In this document: piece by piece, positions 24,462-33,772 of the stretch
Position numbering within the stretch: position 1 is the stretch's first letter
How the letters are laid out: the number at the start of each line of letters is the position of its first letter
Source: JABMMZ01 sp044341025
GTDB lineage: Bacteria > Bacteroidota > Bacteroidia > NS11-12g > UBA955
Length of the DNA: 64,000 nt
Assembly: GCA_044341025.1 (NCBI GenBank)
Contig: JBIISM010000004.1
Span: 1-64,000, forward strand
Reading direction: 5' to 3'
Translations under genes and position numbers: made by a program
Notes under the pieces: model-generated
Database searches by the model: none
Told to the model about the DNA's origin: nothing
The model's input: only the letters and a program-made list of their open reading frames with translations

Positions 24462-25817
24462 TTAATTGCGTTTAAGGCTGTATTTATCAATCTTATTGTA
24501 AAGATGACTTCTTTGAATGTCAATTTCTACAGCTGTTTTTGCAACATTCCAATTGTTCTTTTTCAATTTTGCTTCTAAAAATATAGTTTCCGCATAGTCT
24601 TTAAAGTCTTGGAATTTATCAAATTTGTCAATCATCACATTTTGTGTTTTTGACACAGGTGTTGAAGGGTTGCTGTAGGCAATAACATCCTCTATTGTTA
24701 TTTTAGCCTCTGACAAAATAACCAATCGCTCAATGACATTTCTTAATTCTCTGATATTTCCTGTCCAATCAACATTTTTTAATTCATCCAATGCACCGTG
24801 GGCAAAAGTTTTCTTCACACCGTTATCTTCACAAATTTCTTTCAAGAACTTTTCTGCAATAACTGGTATGTCAGCAAGGCGCTCGTTTAAGGTAGGCACA
24901 TGTATCATAATTACGCTTAAACGGTGGTAAAGATCCATTCTAAATTGATTTTTTTCGATTTCGTCAATAAGATTTTTGTTGGTAGCTGCCAAAACACGCA
25001 CATCCACATGAACTGCTTTATCTCCGCCTACTCTTTGTAAAACACCTTCTTGTATCACCCTCAAAACTTTTGCTTGAGCGGATAAACTCATATCGCCAAT
25101 TTCATCTAAAAACAAGGTACCTCCATTGGCCTGCTCAAATTTACCAATTCTTTGCTTTATGGCAGTTGTAAATGCACCTTTTTCATGTCCAAAAAGCTCA
25201 CTTTCAATTAATTCACTTGGAATGGCAGCACAATTCACCTCAATTAATGGCATGTTTGCACGGTTGCTTTTCTCATGAATCCATCTTGCAACGAGTTCTT
25301 TTCCTGTACCGTTTTCACCGGAAATTAAAACACGTGCATCCGTAGGGGCAACCTTGTCAATGGTGTCTTTTATTTTTTGAATAGAAACAGTTTCACCGAT
25401 AATATCTCTGGTTTTGGAAACTTTTCTGCGCAATACCTTCGCTTCTATAACTAAATTATTTTTTTCAACTGCGTTGCGTATGGTAATTAACAACCTGTTT
25501 AAATCGGGTGGTTTTGAGATGAAATCATAAGCGCCTTTTCTTACGGCTTCAACAGCTATCTCAATAGTTCCGTGCCCTGAAATTAAAATAAAAGGAACCT
25601 CAGGTGCTATTTCTGTTGCTTTGGCCATCACTTCAAGACCATCCATTCCAGGCATTTTTATATCACATAAAACAACGTCATAGTCGTTTTCGTTTAACAT
25701 TTCTAAACCCTTTTTGCCGTTTTCTACAATATCAACATGATACAGCTCGGCAGTTAAAATATTGTGTAAGGCATCCCTGATTGGTTTTTCGTCGTCAATT
25801 ACTAGTATTTTTGGCAT
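24462..25817 (-). CDS. Sigma-54-dependent NtrC-family response regulator
   Basis: 451 residues from the chosen ATG. Receiver domain (1-~120) with acidic pair V-I-D-D-E and phospho-Asp52 in L-C-D-I-K-M-P-G-M-D-G; AAA+ domain (~140-380) with Walker A G-E-N-G-T-G-K-E; and a C-terminal Fis-type helix-turn-helix. The sigma-54-contacting loop reads G-A-F-T-T-A instead of G-A-F-T-G-A. No histidine kinase is adjacent. A -7 box at 25833-25840 puts transcription start near 25826, which rules out the ATG at 25835 and supports 25817. Confidence 0.9.
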   Translation of the reverse strand: MPKILVIDDEKPIRDALHNILTAELYHVDIVENGKKGLEMLNENDYDVVLCDIKMPGMDGLEVMAKATEIAPEVPFILISGHGTIEIAVEAVRKGAYDFISKPPDLNRLLITIRNAVEKNNLVIEAKVLRRKVSKTRDIIGETVSIQKIKDTIDKVAPTDARVLISGENGTGKELVARWIHEKSNRANMPLIEVNCAAIPSELIESELFGHEKGAFTTAIKQRIGKFEQANGGTLFLDEIGDMSLSAQAKVLRVIQEGVLQRVGGDKAVHVDVRVLAATNKNLIDEIEKNQFRMDLYHRLSVIMIHVPTLNERLADIPVIAEKFLKEICEDNGVKKTFAHGALDELKNVDWTGNIRELRNVIERLVILSEAKITIEDVIAYSNPSTPVSKTQNVMIDKFDKFQDFKDYAETIFLEAKLKKNNWNVAKTAVEIDIQRSHLYNKIDKYSLKRN

Positions 25818-25832
25818 ATTGGATAGTGTATT

Positions 25833-25840
25833 CAAAAATA
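25833..25840 (-). promoter_or_regulatory. -7 promoter box for the NtrC-type regulator and Sua5 genes
   Basis: CAAAAATA reads TATTTTTG on the minus strand. The predicted start near 25826 leaves a leader of about 8 nt before the ATG at 25817 and lies downstream of the alternative ATG at 25835. Confidence 0.5.
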
Positions 25841-25882
25841 TACAATATTATGCTATGTAAAATAAACAAGTTTTAGACAGAA

Positions 25883-28024
25883 TTAACGAATCAACTCGAC
25901 AACGCCATTGTACGAACGAACCAAATTGGTTTTTGAATTCGTGAAATCAAAAAGATAGTAATAGGTGCCTGATGGACAAGGGTTTGAAATGTCATTATTA
26001 AAACCGCCATTCCAATATGAATCTACAGGAAAATTAAAAGTGTACACCAAAATACCCCAACGGTTATATATTTTGCCATTCACTTGGTCAAATCCACTGA
26101 AATTTGTTTCAAATAAATCGTTAAAATTATCATTGGAATTGGAGTTGATGCGGCTTGGTGTAAATACATTCGGAATCATAATTGAATTGGTGTCACAATT
26201 AATAAACTTCAGATCTATGGTATCTGTGTAAGAACATTGATTTGAATCCGTTAGTTTTAGCCATACCTTTTGAGCATTGTTTACCACCACAATGTTTAAA
26301 TTGCTTCCATTGCTCCATGAAAATCTGGTTTTAGGTTCAACAACTGGTGAAACTTGAAAAAAATCACCGAAACATAAAATAGTGTCCTTTCCTAAATCAA
26401 AATAAGGGCGCTTATTAACAGTTATTGTTTTTGTAAAGGTATCATTCAAGCAACCTATATTGTTAGGGTAATTGGCGCTTAGTTTTAGTTGATAGACACC
26501 AGTTTTTGGATACTGTTTGTTGACTGAATCTCCAGTTTGAAATGAGCCATCACCAAAACTCCAGCTAAATTGAGCAAAAGAATCTGATCTTGCTTTGAAT
26601 TTAAATACATTAAAAGAATCGCAAGTGACACTTTGTTTGGCATCAATTAAAAGTTGGGTTTTAGCACTTTCAAAACCAGAACCAATATCACTGGCATAGC
26701 TCTCGTCAATGCCAAAGGCGTACATGTAGGCAATAAATCCTATTTCAGAACTTATCCGGTATTTAATTGTTGGATTAAGCTTTATGCTTCCTATTGTATT
26801 CTGGCAAGAATTTTTAAATTTACTCGAATCAATAGGGTTACCATTGATTCGTAGTTTGTATAAACTCCCAATCGGTGCAGATATCCCTACATAAAAATCA
26901 GCAGGAAAACTTGGGTTTTGAGAGATTTTTGAAGTAATAGGGAAGCTAAATCCAATGGCATTGGTGGTTTGATTGTTAGGGACTACATTCATAAGACTAG
27001 GATTGCCCAATTTATCAATTTGCCCATTGCATTCGCCACTTTTCATTAACTCCACAACTGAAATCAATTTATCCGATTCAATACAAACTGCAATGTTTGT
27101 TTTTTGATTGTATTGGTAAACCTCTCCTTTGTTTAGATTAATTGTTAACACGCCATCTATTTTAACATTGGTGTTATTTTCTGTGGCAACAACTTGATAA
27201 ATATACCCACCACCAATGGTTTCATAGGGTAGGGTGGTAAACGATTTTCCTAAAAACTGCACGGGTCTTGTTTGGTTGAACAGATGGTCGCAACCACGGC
27301 AATTGGGTGTCGAATAATCTACGTAAGAACATTTTGCGCCCTCAAAAACTGCAAATCTTTTGCAGCCATTGCTGTTCCATATATGCGTTCCTGCAAATGA
27401 TTGACTGTCTTGGGCTTGTTCGTAGTAAACCTGGCCTTTTCTAAGCCAAATTCCAAATGGGGTGTTTTTTACTAAATTGTATTTTGAATCCGCGCTGGGC
27501 ATCACATTGATATAGCAACTGTCATCAATTGCGACAACTGAAAACAAGCTGTTATTTTCTTTTCCTATAGATTCATCCCCTCTGTAAGTGTTAACGTAAT
27601 AATCTGGGTTGCCAGGAATATTTTCAGAAGGCGTAATAACAGAAATATCGCTGCTGTTTTGTACGTTGTTCATTGCATACAAAGCAAATGGATTGTTTAG
27701 TTTTGTTCTAATAAAAATGCTTTTATTTGGCCCAAATTGAAAAGCGTTGGGTGAACTAAATTTGGTGTAATTAAAAATGGTATCATAATTTTTATAGACC
27801 GCCATTTCGAATGTGGAATTACCCACTGAAATTCTAATAGTGTCAGGTAGCTTCGTTAATGAAACTACAAACGATACCTTATCTAAACTCCCGTAATTTT
27901 CTAAGAAAGTAAAACGAAACTCTTTTCCGTAATTGTTATTTTGGTTTTGAGCTTCTAATCTATTTGTGCTTAATAAAAATAAAAAAGTTAGGAATAGGAG
28001 GGAAATTGATGGCAAAAAGCGCAT
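25883..28024 (-). CDS. T9SS-secreted surface protein: IgGFc-binding-like N-terminal region, PKD domain, type B sorting domain
   Basis: 713 residues. Signal peptide (L-L-F-L-T-F-L-F-L-L-S-T-N). Residues ~30-430 resemble the IgGFc_binding-type region of large Bacteroidota surface proteins (K-E-F-R-F-T-F-L-E-N, then R-T-K-L-N-N-P-F-A-L-Y-A). A PKD domain follows (~470-545: F-S-W-S-F-G-D-G-S-F, Y-P-K-T-G-V-Y-Q-L). The last ~95 residues are the gliding motility-associated domain (M-I-P-N-V-F-T-P-S-R, I-Y-N-R-W-G-I-L-V-Y, Y-W-N-G-G). Cargo of the type IX system, likely attached to the surface; ligand unknown. Confidence 0.82.
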   Translation of the reverse strand: MRFLPSISLLFLTFLFLLSTNRLEAQNQNNNYGKEFRFTFLENYGSLDKVSFVVSLTKLPDTIRISVGNSTFEMAVYKNYDTIFNYTKFSSPNAFQFGPNKSIFIRTKLNNPFALYAMNNVQNSSDISVITPSENIPGNPDYYVNTYRGDESIGKENNSLFSVVAIDDSCYINVMPSADSKYNLVKNTPFGIWLRKGQVYYEQAQDSQSFAGTHIWNSNGCKRFAVFEGAKCSYVDYSTPNCRGCDHLFNQTRPVQFLGKSFTTLPYETIGGGYIYQVVATENNTNVKIDGVLTINLNKGEVYQYNQKTNIAVCIESDKLISVVELMKSGECNGQIDKLGNPSLMNVVPNNQTTNAIGFSFPITSKISQNPSFPADFYVGISAPIGSLYKLRINGNPIDSSKFKNSCQNTIGSIKLNPTIKYRISSEIGFIAYMYAFGIDESYASDIGSGFESAKTQLLIDAKQSVTCDSFNVFKFKARSDSFAQFSWSFGDGSFQTGDSVNKQYPKTGVYQLKLSANYPNNIGCLNDTFTKTITVNKRPYFDLGKDTILCFGDFFQVSPVVEPKTRFSWSNGSNLNIVVVNNAQKVWLKLTDSNQCSYTDTIDLKFINCDTNSIMIPNVFTPSRINSNSNDNFNDLFETNFSGFDQVNGKIYNRWGILVYTFNFPVDSYWNGGFNNDISNPCPSGTYYYLFDFTNSKTNLVRSYNGVVELIR

Positions 28025-28110
28025 GTATTTGTGTAAATATATTTTTTTCTTTTATCAAGTAAATCTCTACTTTTGACGACATTTCTATGGATAAGGTTGC
28101 CCCTGTCCGC

Positions 28111-28118
28111 TATTTTTG
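28111..28118 (+). promoter_or_regulatory. -7 promoter box for the M16 protease gene
   Basis: TATTTTTG matches TAnnTTTG; the predicted leader is about 21 nt. A second candidate, TACTTTTG, is at 28068-28075. Neither has a clear -33 TTTG. Confidence 0.4.
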
Positions 28119-28145
28119 TACAATAATTATTCCAAAATTTATAAA

Positions 28146-30998
28146 ATGAAAAAATTGTATTATTTTTCGATTGCTTTAGCCCTTTTCTTGTCTCGGGATC
28201 TAAGTGCACAAACCGCCACTTTAATTAAAAAAGTGGAAGCCCAACCAGGCAAATTAATGATTCCTTATGAGAAATACCGTTTGCCGAATGGCCTAACAGT
28301 TATTATTAATGAGGATCATAGTGATCCAATTGTGCATGTTGAAGTTACTTACCACGTAGGTTCTAACCGTGAAACAATGAAAAGAACAGGTTTTGCGCAC
28401 TTCTTCGAGCATATGATGTTTCAAGGTTCACAAAACGTTGCAGATGAAGAACACTTTAAAATCGTACAAGGTTCTGGTGGTGATATGAATGGAACAACAA
28501 ACAGAGATAGAACCAACTATTTCGAAACCGTTCCTAGCAATATGCTTGAAACCGCTTTATGGCTTGAAGCAGATAGAATGGGTTTTTTGCTTCCAGCGTT
28601 TACAAATAAAAAGTTTGAGAATCAAAGGAAAACCGTAAAAAACGAAAAAGACCAAAGATATGCAGATGGTTATGGCATGATGCCAGAAGTAAAAGATCAA
28701 ATGCTTTATCCATATGGGCATCCTTATAGCTGGCAAACGATCGGCTATGTTGATGACTTAAACGATGCAGATTCTACTGACTTGAAAAATTTCTTTCTAA
28801 AGTGGTATGGTCCAAACAATGCCATTTTGGTGATTTCTGGTGATGTAAATACAAAAGAAGCTTTGGCTTTGGTCGAAAAATATTTTGGTGCCATCAATAG
28901 AGGTCCAGAGGTTTCTCCCTTAATGAAAACGCCCATCGTTTTAGAGGAGCAAAAAATCAAATCAATTACAAGTAAGGTTTTTGCTCCATTAGCAACCATC
29001 AATTACCCAAGCGTACCTACTTTTCATAAAGATGAACCTGCATTGGATATGTTGGCTCAACTTTTAGGAAATGGTAAAAATTCGGTTTTGTATAAGAACT
29101 TTATTGACAACGAAATGGCTCTGCAAGCTTCTTGCTTTAACAGTTCATTTGAAGTTGCCGGTGAATTCAGCTTTATCCTTGTAACGTATCCTGAAAAGTT
29201 CGGTGGTCTTAATGAAAAAGACATGAGAGATTATCTTGCAAAAGCTTTGTTAGAATTCGAAACCAATGGATTTACTGATGCTGAATTAAACAGAATCAAA
29301 CAAGAAATGGTTGCTGGATACTTTGGTGTAAGTGAAACGGTTGCGTCGAAAGCATCTGTTTTAACCCAGTATGAAATGTTAACCAATGGCAACATGACCC
29401 TGGATAAAGACTTGGATAGATACAGAAATGTAAGCAAAGATGACATCATTAGAGTATACAACACCTATATTAAAGGTAAAAACTATGCATGCTTGCACAT
29501 TGTGCCTGATCCACGTGCTGAAGCAGATCCAAATTTCAGAGTAGATGCCTATGAAAGTGAGAATCCTTATAAAAATGAAACGCCAGATAAGTCTGGCTAT
29601 TCTAACTTGGTTTACAAACCAAATATTGATGTTGCAGGCTACGATAGAAACAAAAAACCACTTGTGGCTGCCGCCAAACCAGCGATAGTTCCTGAGTTCT
29701 TTAAATCTACTTTCGACAATGGGATTAAAATTATTGGTACCAAAAACAATGAATCACCTTTAGTCTACTTGAGCATGAACATTAGAGGTGCCCATTTATT
29801 TGAAACTGGAAAAATCAAGAACGGCACAGCTGCAATGCTAGCAAGCCTTATGAATGAGGGTACTTCCACCAAAACGGCTTTGGAAGTTGAAAACAGACTT
29901 AAAGCCTTAGGTAGCAATATCTCATTTAACGCAAACGGTCAAAGTTTCACCTGCATGGTTTCTTGTTTTAAAGATTCAATGAAACAAACGATGGCACTTT
30001 TTGAGGACATGTTCTACAATCCAGCCTATGCTGAGAAAGAATTTAAAACGAATAAAAAGGCAATTTTAGGTTCAATCGCCAATGATAACTTTACACCGTC
30101 TAGTTTTGGTTCTAAAAACTTCAGACATCTTTTATTTGGAATTGATAACCCTATAGGAACGACATCTTTAAGCGAATATTCAGTAGCAAATAAAATAACC
30201 ATCGAAGATTTGAAAAACTTTAAAGAGAATTTCCTTTCACCAAATTTAACCAGCATTTCGTTTGTTGGAGACCTTGAAGAAGCGGTTGTATTAGAAAACT
30301 TAGCTTTCTTGAAAAAATGGCAAAACAAAAACTTGAGTATGCCAAGTTTTACCAATTTCCCTGCCAGCACTAAAACTCAAATTTACATGGTTAACCAGGA
30401 CAACGCGCCTCAAACAACCATCATGATAGGATATAGAACTATCCCTTACGACATCGACGGTGATTTCTACAAAGCCAACATTATGAACTTCGCATTAGGC
30501 GGAGCGTTTAATTCACGTTTAAACCTTAATTTAAGGGAAGATAAAGGTTGGACTTACGGCATCCGTTCTGGCTTCGGCTCATCAGGATATGGATATCCTG
30601 GCACATTTAATATCAGTGCTGGTGTTAACGCAAGTGCAACAGATAGTGCTATTAATGAGATTTTCACTGAATTGAGAAAGTATGTAACAACAGGCATCAG
30701 CGATGATGAACTTGATTTTACCAAAAAATCATTATTGGGTGGTGAAGCCTTAGATTACGAAAGTGCTTTCGCTAAACTTGGATTCTTAACCCAAATCATT
30801 CAATTGGATTTAGACCGTAATTTCAATGCTAAACGCTCAGAAATTATCAAAAACCTAAGCAAAGAAGATGTAAATGCCATTGCTAAGAAATACATTCAAC
30901 TAGACAATTTAATTATTCTTTGTGTGGGTGATGATGTGAAGATTAAAGAAAAGCTTGAATCACTTGGCTTAGGCAAAGTGAAAGTTATAAAGATGTAA
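28146..30998 (+). CDS. M16 family zinc metalloprotease (two-repeat, periplasmic)
   Basis: 950 residues with a signal peptide (Y-Y-F-S-I-A-L-A-L-F-L-S-R-D-L-S-A-Q), hence the ATG at 28146 rather than an in-frame codon 30 bases earlier. The inverted zinc motif H-F-F-E-H is at residues 85-89 in the first M16 repeat, followed by K-N-E-K-D-Q-R-Y; the second M16 half starts near residue 520 and lacks an HxxEH, as usual for the non-catalytic half. The L-N-L-N-L-R-E-D-K-G-W-T-Y-G-I motif lies near residue 800. It probably degrades peptides in the periplasm. A strong terminator follows. Confidence 0.9.
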   Translation: MKKLYYFSIALALFLSRDLSAQTATLIKKVEAQPGKLMIPYEKYRLPNGLTVIINEDHSDPIVHVEVTYHVGSNRETMKRTGFAHFFEHMMFQGSQNVADEEHFKIVQGSGGDMNGTTNRDRTNYFETVPSNMLETALWLEADRMGFLLPAFTNKKFENQRKTVKNEKDQRYADGYGMMPEVKDQMLYPYGHPYSWQTIGYVDDLNDADSTDLKNFFLKWYGPNNAILVISGDVNTKEALALVEKYFGAINRGPEVSPLMKTPIVLEEQKIKSITSKVFAPLATINYPSVPTFHKDEPALDMLAQLLGNGKNSVLYKNFIDNEMALQASCFNSSFEVAGEFSFILVTYPEKFGGLNEKDMRDYLAKALLEFETNGFTDAELNRIKQEMVAGYFGVSETVASKASVLTQYEMLTNGNMTLDKDLDRYRNVSKDDIIRVYNTYIKGKNYACLHIVPDPRAEADPNFRVDAYESENPYKNETPDKSGYSNLVYKPNIDVAGYDRNKKPLVAAAKPAIVPEFFKSTFDNGIKIIGTKNNESPLVYLSMNIRGAHLFETGKIKNGTAAMLASLMNEGTSTKTALEVENRLKALGSNISFNANGQSFTCMVSCFKDSMKQTMALFEDMFYNPAYAEKEFKTNKKAILGSIANDNFTPSSFGSKNFRHLLFGIDNPIGTTSLSEYSVANKITIEDLKNFKENFLSPNLTSISFVGDLEEAVVLENLAFLKKWQNKNLSMPSFTNFPASTKTQIYMVNQDNAPQTTIMIGYRTIPYDIDGDFYKANIMNFALGGAFNSRLNLNLREDKGWTYGIRSGFGSSGYGYPGTFNISAGVNASATDSAINEIFTELRKYVTTGISDDELDFTKKSLLGGEALDYESAFAKLGFLTQIIQLDLDRNFNAKRSEIIKNLSKEDVNAIAKKYIQLDNLIILCVGDDVKIKEKLESLGLGKVKVIKM

Positions 30999-31017
30999 TC
31001 TCATCAAAATATTATTC

Positions 31018-31048
31018 AAAAAAGCCTCAGAATTTCTGAGGCTTTTTT
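31018..31048 (+). terminator. Intrinsic terminator after the M16 protease gene
   Basis: AAAAAAGCCTCAGA pairs with TCTGAGGCTTTTTT (14 bp) across a 3-base loop ATT, with the T-run as the 3' arm. Confidence 0.93.
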
Positions 31049-31127
31049 GTTGGTATATTGTGGAATGTAATTTGAAAATTACCCCAAAAAAAAGTTATCT
31101 TGCACTGTTTTTAGAAATCAAACATTT

Positions 31128-33749
31128 ATGGATCAAAACCCTGACGAAAACAATTTCGATCGAATTATACCGATTAACATCGAGGATGAAATGAAAACCG
31201 CATACATCGATTATTCGATGTCGGTTATTGTGAGCAGAGCGCTGCCGGATGTAAGAGACGGATTAAAACCCGTACACCGAAGAGTTTTATTTGGAATGAC
31301 GGAATTGGGTCTTGCGCCCAACCGACCTTATAAAAAATCTGCGCGTATCGTAGGAGAGGTTTTAGGTAAGTACCATCCCCATGGTGATACTTCTGTATAC
31401 GACACCATGGTGCGTATGGCTCAAGATTGGAGTTTAAGATATTCGATGGTAGATGGCCAAGGTAACTTTGGTTCCATTGATGGAGATTCTCCAGCTGCAA
31501 TGCGTTATACCGAGGCAAGATTGAAAAAGATTGCCGAAGAAATGCTCAATGATCTTGAGAAAGACACCGTTGATTTTAGACCAAATTTTGACGATTCATT
31601 AAAGGAGCCAACGGTATTGCCTTCTAAAATACCTAACCTATTAATAAATGGTGCTTCAGGTATTGCGGTTGGTATGGCAACCAACATGGCACCCCATAAT
31701 TTAAGTGAATCTATAGATGCCATTGCTGCATACATAGACAACAGAGATATTACGATCTCTGAATTGATGCAGTTTATCAAAGGTCCGGATTTTCCAACTG
31801 GAGCCATTATTCATGGCACTGACGGTATTCGTTCTGCTTTTGAAACAGGAAGGGGCAGAATCTTAATGCGTGGGAAAACTGAAATTGAAACCATGAGCAA
31901 TGGAAAAGAAATGATTATTGTTACAGAGGTTCCATACCAAGTAATGCCAAGTCAGATTATAACCCGTGCAGTAGAATTGGTTCAAGAGAAAGTAATTGAT
32001 GGTATAGTTGCGGTTAGAGATGAATCAGGAAGACAAGGTATGCGTTTGGTTTTTGAATTGCGTAAAGATGCAATTGCCAACGTAATTCTTAATCAATTGT
32101 ATAAATACACTTCACTGCAATCATCTTTCTCAGTTAATAATATTGCATTGGTGCACGGCAGACCAGAAATGTTGAATCTAAAAGACATGATTCATCATTT
32201 TGTTGAGCACAGACATGAAATAGTTGTTCGCAGAACAAAATACGATTTAGCCGAAGCAAAAAAGCGTGCACACATTTTAGAAGGTTTGTTAATTGCCTTA
32301 GATAATCTAGATGCAGTAATTAATTTAATCAGAGGATCTAAAAATCCAGATGAAGCAAAAGATGGTTTGATGGGTAATTTTGGCTTGACCGAAATTCAAT
32401 CAAAAGCCATCTTGGATTTGCGTTTGCAGCGTTTAACTGGTCTTGAGCGTCAAAAGATTAAAGAAGAGTTCGACGAATTGATGAAACAAATTGCTTATTT
32501 AGAATCTATATTAAACGATGAGGCTTTAAGATACACCATTATTAAAGCTGAATTGCAAGAGATGAAAGAAAAATATGGAGATGAGAGAAAAACTTTAATT
32601 GAGCATAGTGCAGGCGAAATCGATATTGAAGATTTAATACCAAACGAAAAAGTTGTCATTACAATTTCACACATGGGTTACATCAAGCGCACAATTCTGA
32701 GCGAGTACAAAGAGCAAAATAGAGGTGGAAGAGGCAATAGAGGTGTATCACATAGAGATGAAGATTTCGTTGAACATTTATTTGTAGCCAACACCCACAA
32801 CTACATGTTGTTCTTTACCGAGCAGGGTAGATGTTTCTGGATGAAGGTATATGAATTCCCTGAGGGCGGCAAAACAACCAAAGGCAGAGCGATTCAAAAT
32901 TTGATTGCAATTCCGCCGGATGATAAAATTAAAGCATACCTTAATATAGAGAATTTAAAAGACCCAGAATATTTAGATGCCCATAACATTATTCTTTGTA
33001 CCAAAAAAGGAATTATTAAAAAAACAACTTTAGAAGCATACTCAAGACCAAGATCTAATGGTATTAATGCCATAACAATTAGGGAGGGTGATGAATTATT
33101 GTCTGCCAAATTAACCAATGGTAATTGCGAAGTTATCATGGCAAAAAAATCAGGGAAGGCAATTCGTTTTAATGAAAAACTAGTCCGTCCTATGGGCAGA
33201 AATGCCAGTGGTGTAAAAGGCGTAACATTAGAATCTGAAAATGATGAAGTGATTGGTATGTTAACCATTGATGTTGAAAAATTGAAAGAGGCGACCGTTT
33301 TAGTGGTATCTGAAAAAGGATATGGCAAACGTTCGTTCTTGGTCGATCCAGAAACAGGAGAGGATGAATACCGAGTAACAGGTAGAGGCGGTAAAGGTGT
33401 TAAAACATTAAACATTACGGAGAAAACTGGTGATTTAATATCCATAAGCAGCGTAACCGATGAAGATGGTTTAATGATTATTAACAAGTCAGGTTTAACC
33501 ATTAGAATGCGTGTTGACAGCATGAGAACAATGGGCAGAGCAACGCAAGGCGTCAAATTAATCAATATTAAGAACAATGATGCCATTGCATCTGTTGCTG
33601 TCGTTCCAGTGGAGGAAGAGGAAGAAGAACTTGGCGAAAATATTGATTCTTTAGACATCGAAAATAGTATTCCAAGCGATGAAGCAAATTCTCCTAATGA
33701 TGATGTCATTAACAATGAGGATGATGATAATGGCACAACTATTGATTAA
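31128..33749 (+). CDS. gyrA: DNA gyrase subunit A
   Basis: 873 residues. Seen: A-L-P-D-V-R-D-G-L-K-P-V-H-R-R-V-L, the quinolone-resistance region Y-H-P-H-G-D-T-S-V-Y-D-T and the catalytic Tyr127 in A-A-M-R-Y-T-E-A-R-L. The GyrA-box that marks a gyrase rather than topoisomerase IV is present as Q-N-R-G-G-R-G, followed by the beta-pinwheel repeats. The last ~45 residues are strongly acidic (E-E-E-E-E-L ... N-N-E-D-D-D-N), a tail known in other GyrA to tune supercoiling. A weaker promoter, TTTG (31071-31074) with TATCTTG (31096-31102), lies upstream. The TPR gene follows after 23 bases. Confidence 0.97.
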   Translation: MDQNPDENNFDRIIPINIEDEMKTAYIDYSMSVIVSRALPDVRDGLKPVHRRVLFGMTELGLAPNRPYKKSARIVGEVLGKYHPHGDTSVYDTMVRMAQDWSLRYSMVDGQGNFGSIDGDSPAAMRYTEARLKKIAEEMLNDLEKDTVDFRPNFDDSLKEPTVLPSKIPNLLINGASGIAVGMATNMAPHNLSESIDAIAAYIDNRDITISELMQFIKGPDFPTGAIIHGTDGIRSAFETGRGRILMRGKTEIETMSNGKEMIIVTEVPYQVMPSQIITRAVELVQEKVIDGIVAVRDESGRQGMRLVFELRKDAIANVILNQLYKYTSLQSSFSVNNIALVHGRPEMLNLKDMIHHFVEHRHEIVVRRTKYDLAEAKKRAHILEGLLIALDNLDAVINLIRGSKNPDEAKDGLMGNFGLTEIQSKAILDLRLQRLTGLERQKIKEEFDELMKQIAYLESILNDEALRYTIIKAELQEMKEKYGDERKTLIEHSAGEIDIEDLIPNEKVVITISHMGYIKRTILSEYKEQNRGGRGNRGVSHRDEDFVEHLFVANTHNYMLFFTEQGRCFWMKVYEFPEGGKTTKGRAIQNLIAIPPDDKIKAYLNIENLKDPEYLDAHNIILCTKKGIIKKTTLEAYSRPRSNGINAITIREGDELLSAKLTNGNCEVIMAKKSGKAIRFNEKLVRPMGRNASGVKGVTLESENDEVIGMLTIDVEKLKEATVLVVSEKGYGKRSFLVDPETGEDEYRVTGRGGKGVKTLNITEKTGDLISISSVTDEDGLMIINKSGLTIRMRVDSMRTMGRATQGVKLINIKNNDAIASVAVVPVEEEEEELGENIDSLDIENSIPSDEANSPNDDVINNEDDDNGTTID

Positions 33750-33772
33750 TTAAATTTAAAGCGAATCCATTT

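Noticed and set aside
32894..33736. A 280-codon minus-strand open frame opposite gyrA
   Set aside because: It is Ser/Pro/Leu-rich with no domain and mirrors the conserved GyrA C-terminal sequence; a shadow frame.
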